In this document: one piece after another, positions 1 to 8,678 of the stretch
How the letters are laid out: the number at the start of each line of letters is the position of its first letter
How positions within the stretch are numbered: the first letter of the stretch is position 1
Assembly: GCF_013377855.1 (NCBI RefSeq)
Contig: NZ_JABXYJ010000001.1
Span: 328,963-392,962, forward strand
DNA: 64,000 bases
Direction of reading: 5' to 3'
Origin: Cognatundibacterium oligocarboniphilum
GTDB lineage: Bacteria > Pseudomonadota > Gammaproteobacteria > Burkholderiales > Burkholderiaceae_D
Program-made: the position numbers and the translations under genes
The notes under the pieces: model-generated
Database searches by the model: none
What the model saw: only the letters and a program-made list of their open reading frames with translations
Told to the model about the DNA's origin: nothing

Positions 1-156
1 GCATCCTGCCAGTTTTTCCATGAATGCAGCGCCTGCCATACGGTGCTGCGCCCCCTGTCCGGCGACTGCTGCGTATTCTGTAGTTTTGGCAGCATCAAGT
101 GCCCGCCGGTGCAGAACAGGGAATCATGTTGTCATCCCGCAGCAGAAAAAACATGA
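1..156 (+). CDS. GDCCVxC-domain (seleno)protein homologue, 3' end only
   Basis: Reading frame 1 is open from the first base to a TGA at 154-156 and encodes the last 51 residues of a protein cut by the window edge. It is very cysteine rich (C3, C9, C12, C23, C24, C27, C34, C43, C44). It carries GDCCVFCSFG at about residues 21-30, followed by KCPPVQ. I recognise this as the small GDCCVxC-domain family, some members of which carry selenocysteine; here all positions use ordinary TGC/TGT cysteine codons. The paired cysteines suggest metal or thiol chemistry, but the function is not established. The stop overlaps the next gene's ATG (ATGA), suggesting co-translation with the AraC regulator. Confidence 0.75.
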   Translation, partial: ASCQFFHECSACHTVLRPLSGDCCVFCSFGSIKCPPVQNRESCCHPAAEKT

Positions 157-1055
157 CCGCATGGGAAAATCTCAACATTCCGTTCAACTCACAGGAGACA
201 TTGCGCACCGTGCATGAATCCTTAGATCATCTGCTGAATTATTTTTCATTGCGGGCCGGTGTTTTTTACACTGGCAATATCTGCGGTTTGCATGATTTTG
301 AACGTGATCACACACATGGGCATCTGCATCTGATCAAAAATGGCCCGGTTCAGTTACTTGAATCCGGTCAGCCTGCCATCACGATTCTTCAGCCTACCCT
401 GCTATTTTTACCCAGACCCGAAAAACACAGATTACTGGCGAATGACCGTACAGGTGCCGATGTAGTCTGTGCCAGCATTGTGCTGGGCAACAGTGTTCAT
501 CAACCGATCTCAGACTCGCTACCCGACCGAGTGCTGATTGCACTGGACCAGATAGCCGGTATCGACGCTATTCTGGCATGGATGTTTGAAGAAGCTTTTG
601 AAAACCGTAGCGGGCGGCAAGCTATCCTCGACAAACTCTGCGAAATCCTGATCATCAGGATGCTGCGTTACTGCCTGGAACAAGGTGTGATCGCTGGCGG
701 CACGCTTGCCGGGCTGGCAGACCCTCAGTTATCGAAAGCACTCGAAGCGATCCACCAGAACCCAGAACTGGACTGGACAGTCGCCGTTCTGGCAACCAGA
801 GCGGGTATGTCACGCGCACGCTTTGCCGATCGTTTCCATCAGGTTGTCGGGAAACCACCCGCCGACTATCTGACATCTTTTCGTATCATGCTGGCACAAC
901 GTCTGCTGGCTCGTGGTCGCCCGGTCAAAGCGGTGGCACTGGACGTCGGGTACGGCAGTTCAAGCGCATTACACCATGCCTTTGTGCGAAAAATCGGCAT
1001 CTCGCCGTCAGATTGGCTGACAGCACAATCTGACATACATAAAAATAAAAAATGA
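153..1055 (+). CDS. AraC-family transcriptional regulator
   Basis: A 300-residue one-component DNA-binding regulator. The N-terminal half looks like the cupin-type sensor domain of the AraC_binding / Cupin_6 group (HDFERDHTHGHLHLI near residues 50-65, then a LFLPRPEKHRL stretch). The last 100 residues hold the double helix-turn-helix: WTVAVLATRAGMSRARFADRF as the first helix pair and VKAVALDVGYGSSSALHHAF as the second, with the usual GISPSDW ending. I chose ATG at 153 because it overlaps the preceding TGA as ATGA; an earlier ATG at 126 would overlap that gene further. The AhpD-like gene 150 bp downstream on the same strand is a plausible target, by inference. The ligand cannot be read from sequence. 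Confidence 0.9.
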   Translation: MTAWENLNIPFNSQETLRTVHESLDHLLNYFSLRAGVFYTGNICGLHDFERDHTHGHLHLIKNGPVQLLESGQPAITILQPTLLFLPRPEKHRLLANDRTGADVVCASIVLGNSVHQPISDSLPDRVLIALDQIAGIDAILAWMFEEAFENRSGRQAILDKLCEILIIRMLRYCLEQGVIAGGTLAGLADPQLSKALEAIHQNPELDWTVAVLATRAGMSRARFADRFHQVVGKPPADYLTSFRIMLAQRLLARGRPVKAVALDVGYGSSSALHHAFVRKIGISPSDWLTAQSDIHKNKK

Positions 1056-1207
1056 TACGGCAAGTAAAACTGAGACACACGGACAAGATTCTGAGACGCT
1101 GAAACATCCTGACAGCACCCTGACTCATTACTATGCAGTGAAGCTGATCAATAACGATGTCAGATCAGCTGTTACGTCATTACTCATCCCATATCAAGGA
1201 ACCGCCC

Positions 1208-1768
1208 ATGTCATATCTTCAAACCCTTACTGCCGTTGATCACGCTTTAGCACAAGGCCAGCAAAAACAAATGCTGGATACTGCGCGTCAGCAAGTCGGC
1301 TTCATTCCAAACATGTATGCCAATATGGTCAATGCCCCAGCCGTACTGAGTACGTACCTGCACGGTTATGGCCTGTTCCGGGGGGAATCAGGTTTTACAC
1401 CTGCCGAGCAGGAAACCGTGTTTCTGGCGGTCAGCCAGGTCAATGGCTGCAGCTACTGTACCGCAGCACACAGCATGATCGCGGACAAAGTATCCGGTGT
1501 TCCGGGTGATGTGCTCAGCGCCATCCGTCAAGGCACCCCGATTCCGAATCACAAGTTGTCCGCGCTCTATGCACTGACTCAGGAAATGGTGCGTACCAAC
1601 GGTCGCCCTGCTGATGAAAAGGTTACAGCATTTCTGGATGCAGGTTACCAAGAGCAGCACATCCTTTATATTATTCTGGCAATTGCCGTCAAAGTGTTGA
1701 GCAACTATTCCAACCATGCTTTTGGAACACAGGTCGATGACCGTTTTGCTGATTACAAAATCGAGTGA
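1208..1768 (+). CDS. AhpD-like / carboxymuconolactone decarboxylase family protein
   Basis: A 186-residue protein of the CMD/AhpD fold. The redox motif is visible as a Glu followed by CSYCTAAH (E.xxx.CxxCxxxH arrangement, about residues 77-97), the pattern of alkylhydroperoxidase D-like proteins that use a cysteine pair to handle peroxides or act as thiol reductases. The start at 1208 is preceded by AAGGA with good spacing; a longer frame from 1157 has no ribosome-binding site. It follows the AraC gene, and cysteine-rich redox features are shared with the GDCCVxC protein further upstream, so a small oxidative or thiol stress unit is possible (inference). The physiological substrate is unknown. 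Confidence 0.85.
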   Translation: MSYLQTLTAVDHALAQGQQKQMLDTARQQVGFIPNMYANMVNAPAVLSTYLHGYGLFRGESGFTPAEQETVFLAVSQVNGCSYCTAAHSMIADKVSGVPGDVLSAIRQGTPIPNHKLSALYALTQEMVRTNGRPADEKVTAFLDAGYQEQHILYIILAIAVKVLSNYSNHAFGTQVDDRFADYKIE

Positions 1769-1791
1769 GTGATTCCGGGTGATTTTTTGCA

Positions 1792-1829
1792 GCCACAGCA
1801 GTCCGGCAGAGGCGACGGACTGCTGTGGC
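1792..1829. terminator. 14-bp perfect hairpin between convergent genes
   Basis: Arms 1792-1805 and 1816-1829 are perfectly complementary (GCCACAGCAGTCCG and its complement) around a 10-nt loop. It lies between the stop of the AhpD-like gene and the stop of the convergent histidine kinase. No T-run follows on either strand, so it is not a classical intrinsic terminator; it may act as a two-way barrier or 3'-end stabiliser. Confidence 0.55.
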
Positions 1830-1831
1830 AC

Positions 1832-3217
1832 TCAGCTTTGCTGGATGTATGCGCCAAACAGCACACACACCGACAGGCCGCGCCCGTGCAGTCCCTGTTG
1901 CAATAACAGGCTGGCCTGATGGGTGTCGGCGATGTTTTTTACAATCGACAGGCCCAGTCCGCTGCCCGGCGTATTGGCATCAGATAAGCGGAAAAACCGT
2001 TCAAAGACCCGTTCGCGCATCTCTTCCGGAATCCCGATACCGTCGTCGGCAATCTGCAGACAGACCTGATCGCCCTGCCTGCTGCAGGAAAGCTGCACCT
2101 GTCCGCCGGCTGGGGTGTAACGCAATGCGTTGTCCATCAGGTTGCGGAACAGGATCAGCAGGCTGTCGCGGTCCATCCGCACCAGCCCCGTCTGCAGGCT
2201 GACGTCGAGCCGGATGCCTGCTTTGTCTGCCTGCTGCTGCCATACTGGCAATTCATCGCGCAGCAAATTCGCCAGATCCTGCGGCAGCATCGGCAAATGC
2301 TTGTCGTAGGGCGGCTCCAGCCGCGCCAGCGTCATCAGCTGGCCAACCAGACGGGTGGCGCGGTCGATACTGGCAGTCAGACCGGCGAGCGCTTCTTCGC
2401 GGTCATGCTGGTTATGGGTTTTCTGGATCACCTGCAGATTGGCCTTGATGGCCGCCAGCGGAGTACGTAATTCATGGGCTGCGTCCGAAGTAAAACGCTG
2501 CTCGCGGTCGCGGCTCTGGGTGACGCGTTCAAACAGGCGGTTCAGCGCATGCAGCAGGGGCTGCACTTCATCTGGCGCATCTGCCAGGGGCAATTGCCGC
2601 AGATCGTTCGGCATGCGCTGCGCCACATCGTCCGTAACCTGCCGCAGACTGCGAAATACCCGATTCACCAGCCACCACAGGCCGGCAACCAGCAGCGGTA
2701 CGATCAGCAGCAAAAACAGCAACAGCTTGTAGGCAAAACGACCGCTGATTTCTTTGCGGTGGCTGCTCGGCTCCACCACCTGAATCTGCAGATGATGCGC
2801 GCTGTCCCAGCTGGTATAGCTGCGCCATGGCTGGTTATTCATCCTGATCCAGCCGAAACCTTCACTGCCCTCTGCGTCCGTGACGAAAGGCGTTTCCGGC
2901 GTACCACTGTTTTTATAGATCAGATGATGCTGCCCGTCCCAGACCTGAAACAGCAGGTACTGGTTATGTTTCTGATTATTCGATTCCGCCAGCGCCGGAG
3001 CGGTGCGTCCGGCATGTTCGGAAAGTTCATGGTTCGCCAGCGACAGCAGCAGATGTGCGGTTTCGGCCAGCGACTGGTCAAACAGCTCGCGGCTTTCGGT
3101 ATCGGCATCCAGGTACACCACCACGGCGCTGAAACACCAGACTGTGACCGTCAGTGACAGCACCAGCCCGAGCAGGGTGCGGCGCAGGGACCAGCCTGCC
3201 GCTTCAGCGCGCATCAT
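1832..3217 (-). CDS. Sensor histidine kinase (QseC/TctE-like)
   Basis: A 461-residue inner-membrane sensor kinase. A first membrane helix lies near residues 13-36 and a second near 163-186, enclosing a periplasmic sensor region of about 125 residues. A HAMP-like linker follows. The H-box is AAHELRTPLAAIKA with the phospho-acceptor His248. The catalytic domain has the N-box RNLMDNALRYTP, the G1 box DDGIGIP and the G2 box GSGLGLSIV. Its start overlaps the response regulator's stop by 4 bp, so the two form one operon. It is divergent from a heavy-metal RND efflux operon, so the likely signal is a metal cation in the periplasm (inference from context). Confidence 0.92.
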   Translation of the reverse strand: MMRAEAAGWSLRRTLLGLVLSLTVTVWCFSAVVVYLDADTESRELFDQSLAETAHLLLSLANHELSEHAGRTAPALAESNNQKHNQYLLFQVWDGQHHLIYKNSGTPETPFVTDAEGSEGFGWIRMNNQPWRSYTSWDSAHHLQIQVVEPSSHRKEISGRFAYKLLLFLLLIVPLLVAGLWWLVNRVFRSLRQVTDDVAQRMPNDLRQLPLADAPDEVQPLLHALNRLFERVTQSRDREQRFTSDAAHELRTPLAAIKANLQVIQKTHNQHDREEALAGLTASIDRATRLVGQLMTLARLEPPYDKHLPMLPQDLANLLRDELPVWQQQADKAGIRLDVSLQTGLVRMDRDSLLILFRNLMDNALRYTPAGGQVQLSCSRQGDQVCLQIADDGIGIPEEMRERVFERFFRLSDANTPGSGLGLSIVKNIADTHQASLLLQQGLHGRGLSVCVLFGAYIQQS

Positions 3218-3894
3218 GCCTGTACCTCGCCAGCCGGGGTTTTGTCGATCACATAACCGACGGCGTGAATAGTACGGATCAGTTCCTTGCCGAGTTTTTT
3301 CCGCAGGTGATGGATATGCACCTGAATCGCATTGCTCTCAATTTCTTCTCCCCAGCTGTACAGCGTTTCTTCCAGCTGTTCGCGGGTCAGAACCTGACCT
3401 GCGTGTTCCAGCAGCATCCGTAAGATACCGAATTCCTTGACCGTCAGGGTTACAGACTGACCATGCAGGCTGACCTGCCGGGCCGCCATGTTCACCGCCA
3501 GCGCACCATGCCGCAACACTTCATGCACGCGCCCGTGCGCACGCCGGCAGGCCGAGCGGATGCGCGCCGTGAGTTCATCCAGATCAAACGGCTTGATAAT
3601 GAAGTCGTCAGCACCGGCATCCAGCCCGGCAATGCGGTCGGGAATCTGGTCGCGCGCGGTCACGATCAGCACCGGATCGGCAAATCCGCTCTGGCGTAAT
3701 TCGCGTAGCAAAACCATGCCGTCCGCTTGCGGCAGGCCGAGATCGAGCAGCACGCAGGCATAGTCATGCGACCTGAGCGCAGACCGTGCGCTATCGGCGG
3801 TCTGCACCCAATCGGTGGCATAGCCGGACAGATCCAGCCCCATCTGCGTGGCGCGTCCCAGTTGCGGATCATCTTCGACCAGTAATACACGCAC
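3214..3894 (-). CDS. OmpR-family response regulator
   Basis: A 226-residue response regulator, partner of the adjacent kinase. The receiver domain (residues 1-115) has the acidic pocket E7/D8/D9, phospho-acceptor Asp51 (LLDLGLP), Thr79 and Lys101 (IIKPFD). The C-terminal winged helix of the OmpR/PhoB type is seen from about residue 130, with LTVKEFGILRMLLEHAGQVL and the recognition-helix region IQVHIHHLRKKLG. It is transcribed divergently from the metal-efflux operon. A GTTAAG-N5-CTTAAG box in the intervening 110 bp is a likely binding site, resembling the CTTAAG-type boxes of the QseB/PmrA subgroup. Confidence 0.93.
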   Translation of the reverse strand: MRVLLVEDDPQLGRATQMGLDLSGYATDWVQTADSARSALRSHDYACVLLDLGLPQADGMVLLRELRQSGFADPVLIVTARDQIPDRIAGLDAGADDFIIKPFDLDELTARIRSACRRAHGRVHEVLRHGALAVNMAARQVSLHGQSVTLTVKEFGILRMLLEHAGQVLTREQLEETLYSWGEEIESNAIQVHIHHLRKKLGKELIRTIHAVGYVIDKTPAGEVQA

Positions 3895-3948
3895 GGACTT
3901 TTCTCCTGATATGGCTTTTACGAATGCAATGCATTGTAACTGCCGGTT

Positions 3949-3965
3949 GTTAAGAAGTTCTTAAG
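3949..3965 (+). promoter_or_regulatory. Candidate response-regulator binding box
   Basis: GTTAAG (3949-3954), a 5-bp spacer, then CTTAAG (3960-3965), followed at once by TTCTT. Hexamers separated by 5 bp are the usual layout for OmpR-family dimers, and CTTAA-type half sites are known for QseB/PmrA relatives. It lies 44 bp before the adaptor start and 55 bp before the regulator start, so it could control both directions. Confidence 0.5.
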
Positions 3966-4008
3966 TTCTTCCGCTCAGAATAGCCCCCATTCCAAAGTGG
4001 AGCTTTGC

Positions 4009-5208
4009 ATGATGACGAACAAACACATCTTTTTCCCTCCTTCACCATCCTCTTTCCAGAATGCCATGATGCCCATCCTGCGTCTTGCCGCGCTGGCCTC
4101 GGCTGTGCTGTGCACCCAGACGTTTGCCGCAGGCAGCCATCAGGTCAGCCTGAACGCTGAGCAGCTGCTGCACGCAGGTGTGAAAACCGAAGCCGTAATC
4201 AGCGCTCCGGCGGCGAATGGAGTCGCCAATCAGGGTGGGTTGCATTTGTCCGGCACGGTAATTGCCTCGGCCAACGCGGTAAATGTGGTCAGCAGCATGG
4301 TGGGTGGCGTGGTACGGGAAATTCATGCCAGCGCCCTGCAGCCTGTGCGCAGCGGGCAAGCGCTGATCAGCCTGTTCAGCCAGCCACTGATGGAAATGCA
4401 GCGCGAATATTTGCAACTGGCGACACAGGCAAAACTGGCGCGGGAAAAACGGGAACGGGACGAAGCATTGCTGAAGGAAGGCATCATTGCCCAGAGCCGT
4501 CTGCAGGATAGCCGGGCAGCGGCGCTGCAGACTGAGATTGCCGCTAAAGAACGCTACCAGAGCCTGCGCAGCGCCGGCATGAGCGAAACCGCCATCCAGA
4601 ATCTGCTGACGCAGCAGCAATTGAGCCCGGTGCTGGTGCTGGCTGCGTCCGCTGGCGGCACGTTGAGTGAAATACAGGTCAGGCCGGGGCAGCGCATCGA
4701 AGCAGGCATGCCGGTCGCCAGCGTCAGCAAAGACGCGCCGTGGTGGCTGGAATTGCAGGCTTCAGCCCAGCAGGCAGCACAAATCCGTCCGGGAGACTTG
4801 CTGCAGGTCAGCAACTGCGCCACAGCAAAGGTGAATGCCGTGGCAGCGCATGTCCAGAGCAGTAACCAGACTATCCTGATCCGGGCGCAAGTCACGCAAA
4901 ATAGCCAGTGTCTGAAGCTGAATCAGTTTGTTGAAGCCGTGCATCAGTCGGCACAACAGGCTCCCGGCAGTCTCGGTGTTCCGCTACGCGCGCTGTTTCA
5001 GAGTGCCAGAGTTCATTATGTGTTTCTCAAAAATGCACAAGGTTTTGAAGCCGTCAGAGTCAATCTGTTGGGCCAGGATGCCAGCCATGCCTGGGTGAGC
5101 GCGCCCGGCAAACAGCTGCAGCCCGGCAGCCAGGTCGCCACCCAGGGCATCGTGCAGCTCAAAGGCGCGCTGGCAGGATTGGGCGCTGAAGAAGGCGGGG
5201 GACAATAA
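4009..5208 (+). CDS. RND efflux periplasmic adaptor (CzcB-like membrane fusion protein)
   Basis: A 399-residue membrane-fusion protein linking the inner-membrane pump to the outer-membrane channel. A hydrophobic signal segment (MPILRLAALASAVLCTQTFA, then cleavage near AAG) begins about 24 residues in, giving an unusual N-terminal lead. ATG 4009 has GGAG 6 nt upstream; the internal ATGATG at the signal segment is an alternative start. The barrel/lipoyl half (VVSSMVGGVVREIHA) precedes a short coiled coil rich in Q, L, A and R (about residues 130-185), then a second lipoyl half (GGTLSEIQVRPGQRIEAG). There is no His-rich N-terminal extension. The stop overlaps the pump start as TAATG, indicating translational coupling. 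Confidence 0.9.
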   Translation: MMTNKHIFFPPSPSSFQNAMMPILRLAALASAVLCTQTFAAGSHQVSLNAEQLLHAGVKTEAVISAPAANGVANQGGLHLSGTVIASANAVNVVSSMVGGVVREIHASALQPVRSGQALISLFSQPLMEMQREYLQLATQAKLAREKRERDEALLKEGIIAQSRLQDSRAAALQTEIAAKERYQSLRSAGMSETAIQNLLTQQQLSPVLVLAASAGGTLSEIQVRPGQRIEAGMPVASVSKDAPWWLELQASAQQAAQIRPGDLLQVSNCATAKVNAVAAHVQSSNQTILIRAQVTQNSQCLKLNQFVEAVHQSAQQAPGSLGVPLRALFQSARVHYVFLKNAQGFEAVRVNLLGQDASHAWVSAPGKQLQPGSQVATQGIVQLKGALAGLGAEEGGGQ

Positions 5209-8200
5209 TGCTGTCACGTCTGATTGCTTTTTCCCTGGCACAGCGTCTGCTGGTGGTGGTCGCCACGCTGATGATGATTGCCGCCGGCTACCAGGCTTTC
5301 CGCGGATTGCCGATTGATGCGTTTCCGGATGTATCAACCACGCAGGTCAAGATCATCATGAAAGCGCCCGGCATGACGCCGGAAGAAGTCGAAGCACGCA
5401 TCGTCGCACCGATTGAACAGGAATTGCTGGGCATCCCTCGGCAAGTGATCCTGCGCTCCCAGTCCAAATATGCGATTGCCGACATCACGCTCGATTTTCA
5501 GGATGGCACCGATGTGTTCTGGGCGCGCCAGCAGGTCAGCGAACGGCTGGGCAATGTGATGAAAGACCTGCCTGCTGTCGTCAGCGGCGGCCTGGCGCCG
5601 ATCACCACGCCGCTGGGCGAAGTGTTCATGTTCACGATCGAGGGACCGCTATCGCTGATGGAAAAACGCAGCCTGCTGGAATGGACGATACGGCCGCAGC
5701 TGCGCAACATTCCCGGCGTGGCCGATGTGAACTCGCTCGGCGGCATGGTCAGAAGTTTCGAGGTGGTACCCGATCCCGATGCGCTGGCGGCGCGGCAATT
5801 GTCACTGAGTCAGTTGCAGGCGGCGCTGGAAAGCAATAACCGCAACGATGGCGCCGGCCGTCTCGCCAGCGGCGAAGAATCATTGCTGGTACGCAGTGAC
5901 GGCAATATCCGCACGCTCGATGATGTACGGGCAATTGCCATCACCCAGCGCGACGGTAATGCCATTCGCGTCGGCGACGTCGCCACGGTCCGCATCGGTC
6001 AGCTGACCCGCTACGGCACGGTCACCAAAGATGGCAAGGGTGAAGCGGTGGAAGCGCTGGTACTGGCGATGCGCGGCGCCAATGCACAGCAGTTGGTCAA
6101 TCAATTGCGCGAACGGCTGATCACGATCAATCAGTCTTTACCGAAAGGCACCGTCATCAAGCCGTTTTACGACCGCGGCAATCTGGTCGAACGCGCCGTC
6201 AATACGGTGCAGAAAGCGCTGGCGGAAGCGACTGTGCTGGTCGTGGTACTGCTGTATCTGTTCCTCGGCAATGTCCGTTCAGCGCTGGTGGTGGCCTGCA
6301 TCCTGCCGCTGTCTGCGCTGGGCACATTCCTGCTGATGGACAGTTTCGGCTTGTCGGCCAACCTGATGTCGCTGGGCGGGCTGGCGATCGCGATTGGCAT
6401 GCTGGTTGATGCGGCGGTGGTGGTGGTGGAAAACGTGGAAGCGCACAGTGAAAACCACGGCCAGCCGGTGCTGCCGAGGCTGCATGTGATTTACCGGGCC
6501 GTCAGGGAAGTCGCGGTTCCGGTCACGGCAGGCATGCTGGTCATCATGATCGTATTTCTGCCTTTGCTGTCTTTGCAGGGACTGGAAGGAAAACTGTTCA
6601 TCCCGGTCGCGCTGACCGTCATCTTCGCGCTGGCCTCGTCGCTGCTGCTGTCGCTGACGGTGATTCCGGTGCTGTCCTCCTTTTTCCTGCAGCATGAACA
6701 TGGTGGTTCGCCGCGTCTGGTGCAACGCATGGAAGCCGCCTACCGCGCCCTGCTGAACCGTGCGCTGCGGCACAGCCGCCTGGTCAGCATCGCCGCGATG
6801 ACCGTGCTGGTGCTGACCGCCTGCCTGTTTCCCTTTATCGGTAAATCTTTCATGCCGGTGCTGGATGAGGGCGACATCATCATGCAGATAGAAAAACTGC
6901 CTTCAGTCAATCTGCAGGAATCGGCCCGCATTGATCAGGCGATCCAGCGGCGGATTCTGGAACAGGTGCCGGAAGTCACCAGCATCGTGGCGCGTGCCGG
7001 CTCGGATGAACTGGGACTGGACCCGATGGGGCTCAATGAAACTGATACCTTTCTGGTGCTGAAACCGCGCAACGAATGGAAAGTGGCCGATAAAGAAGCA
7101 CTGATCGTCCAGCTGCGCCATGTGACCGCCGAATTTCCCGGCCTCAATTTCAGTTTCACCCAGCCGATTGAAATGCGGACATCGGAAATGCTGTCCGGCG
7201 TGCGCGGCGATCTGGCCATCAAGATATACGGCCCGGACACCAGGACTCTGGGCATTCTGGCGGAACAGATTGTGAAGATCGTATCCGGCATCAGCGGCAG
7301 TCAGGACGTGCTGACCGTCAACAATGACGGCGTGCAGTATCTGCAGATCGATATCCGGCGCGAAGCCGCAGGCCGCCTCGGCCTCAGTGTGGAGCAGATT
7401 CAGAACGATCTGCGCACGCTGGTGGAAGGACGGATCAGCGGGGTGGTGATTCAGGAAGGACAGCGCCTGCCGCTGCTGATCCGCGGCAGCGACCAGATCC
7501 AGATGTCGCCGGAACTGTTCCGTCAGCTGCGGCTGCCGATGGCCGATGGCCAGGCAATTCCGCTATCGCAGATTGCCGATCTGCGAACCCTCGAAGGGCC
7601 GGTCAAAGTCGAACGTGAAAATTCATCCCGGCTCACCGTGGTACGTGCCAATGTGCGCGACCGCGATCTGGTCAGCTTTGTCGAGGAAGCAAAAATCAAA
7701 GTCGCGCAACAGGTTAGACTGCCTGCCGGTTACCGCCTGAGCTGGGGCGGACAATTTGAAAACCAGCAACGTGCAGCGGCACGGCTGGCGATTGTGATCC
7801 CGGTGGCGCTGGCGCTGATTTTCCTGTTGCTGTTCACCACCCTGCACAGCATCCGGCAGGCATTGCTGGTGTTTGTGAATATTCCGTTCGCGCTGGTGGG
7901 CGGCGTGATCGCACTGGCGGTCACCGGCGAATACCTGTCGGTGCCGGCATCGGTCGGTTTCATCGCACTGATGGGGATTGCGGTACTGAATGGCCTGGTG
8001 ATGATCAGTTATTTCAATCAACTGGTGGCACGCGGTATTCCGCTGCCGGAAGTTGTTTCGGAAGGCGCCTTGCGCCGTTTCCGGCCGGTGATGATGACGG
8101 CCAGCATCACTGCCTTTGGTCTGATACCACTGCTGATGGCGACCGGCCCCGGTTCGGAAATCCAGAAACCGCTGGCGATCGTCGTCATCGGCGGACTGGT

Positions 8201-8300
8201 CTCCGCCACGCTGCTGACGCTGATCCTGCTGCCTATCCTGTTCCAGCGCTTCGGCATTCCGCCTGTCACCGGCGCGGCGGCTGACAGCAAAACGCCTTAA
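5208..8300 (+). CDS. Heavy-metal efflux RND transporter (CzcA/CusA family)
   Basis: A 1030-residue resistance-nodulation-division pump of the heavy-metal (HME) group, a proton antiporter in the inner membrane that drives cation export through the adaptor and the TolC-like channel. Its length and duplicated 12-helix plan are typical. The TM4 signature is GGLAIAIGMLVDAAVVVVEN (residues 390-409, with Asp401). This resembles the AIG..VDAA type seen in monovalent-metal pumps more than the DFG...DGA form of zinc/cobalt/cadmium CzcA proteins. Metal specificity cannot be settled from this motif. FPDVSTTQVKI near residue 40 and PIEQELLGIP are family hallmarks. It lies in an operon with adaptor, DUF3240 protein and outer-membrane factor. 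Confidence 0.93.
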   Translation: MLSRLIAFSLAQRLLVVVATLMMIAAGYQAFRGLPIDAFPDVSTTQVKIIMKAPGMTPEEVEARIVAPIEQELLGIPRQVILRSQSKYAIADITLDFQDGTDVFWARQQVSERLGNVMKDLPAVVSGGLAPITTPLGEVFMFTIEGPLSLMEKRSLLEWTIRPQLRNIPGVADVNSLGGMVRSFEVVPDPDALAARQLSLSQLQAALESNNRNDGAGRLASGEESLLVRSDGNIRTLDDVRAIAITQRDGNAIRVGDVATVRIGQLTRYGTVTKDGKGEAVEALVLAMRGANAQQLVNQLRERLITINQSLPKGTVIKPFYDRGNLVERAVNTVQKALAEATVLVVVLLYLFLGNVRSALVVACILPLSALGTFLLMDSFGLSANLMSLGGLAIAIGMLVDAAVVVVENVEAHSENHGQPVLPRLHVIYRAVREVAVPVTAGMLVIMIVFLPLLSLQGLEGKLFIPVALTVIFALASSLLLSLTVIPVLSSFFLQHEHGGSPRLVQRMEAAYRALLNRALRHSRLVSIAAMTVLVLTACLFPFIGKSFMPVLDEGDIIMQIEKLPSVNLQESARIDQAIQRRILEQVPEVTSIVARAGSDELGLDPMGLNETDTFLVLKPRNEWKVADKEALIVQLRHVTAEFPGLNFSFTQPIEMRTSEMLSGVRGDLAIKIYGPDTRTLGILAEQIVKIVSGISGSQDVLTVNNDGVQYLQIDIRREAAGRLGLSVEQIQNDLRTLVEGRISGVVIQEGQRLPLLIRGSDQIQMSPELFRQLRLPMADGQAIPLSQIADLRTLEGPVKVERENSSRLTVVRANVRDRDLVSFVEEAKIKVAQQVRLPAGYRLSWGGQFENQQRAAARLAIVIPVALALIFLLLFTTLHSIRQALLVFVNIPFALVGGVIALAVTGEYLSVPASVGFIALMGIAVLNGLVMISYFNQLVARGIPLPEVVSEGALRRFRPVMMTASITAFGLIPLLMATGPGSEIQKPLAIVVIGGLVSATLLTLILLPILFQRFGIPPVTGAAADSKTP

Positions 8301-8342
8301 CGGAAAAATCACTCGGCGCTCCACTTACCGGAATGAATACCT

Positions 8343-8678
8343 ATGACACACACTGAAACACACTCTGTCGCCGTCAAAGATTCGCTGCTGCATCTGGCGA
8401 TTCCCCGCACGCTGGAAGAAGAAGTCGCTGACTTTCTGCTACTGCATCCGGCGCTGGCAAGCGGCTTTACCATGATCGATGCGCAAGGCATGGGACAAGG
8501 GGTCAGCCTGCTGAGCGCAATCGAAAAAGTACAGGGTCGTTGTAAACGCAAGCTGATCCTGGTGGCAGGCACCCAGCCGCAATTGCTGCATTTGCTGGAG
8601 CTGTTGAAAAAAGAGCTTCCCAGTCCGGACGTCGCCTACTGGATCACGCCATTGCTGGCGTTCGGGAGGCTGGCATGA
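8343..8678 (+). CDS. DUF3240 family protein in the metal-efflux operon
   Basis: A 111-residue soluble protein that I recognise as DUF3240. This family has a small ferredoxin-like, PII-like appearance and is repeatedly found beside HME-RND pumps. Visible family features are LLSAIEKVQGR in the middle, KRKLILV, and the ending YWITPLLAFGRL. It has no signal peptide. The stop overlaps the next start as ATGA. By context it may sense or modulate the pump from the cytoplasm; this is inference and its biochemical role is not known to me. Confidence 0.75.
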   Translation: MTHTETHSVAVKDSLLHLAIPRTLEEEVADFLLLHPALASGFTMIDAQGMGQGVSLLSAIEKVQGRCKRKLILVAGTQPQLLHLLELLKKELPSPDVAYWITPLLAFGRLA

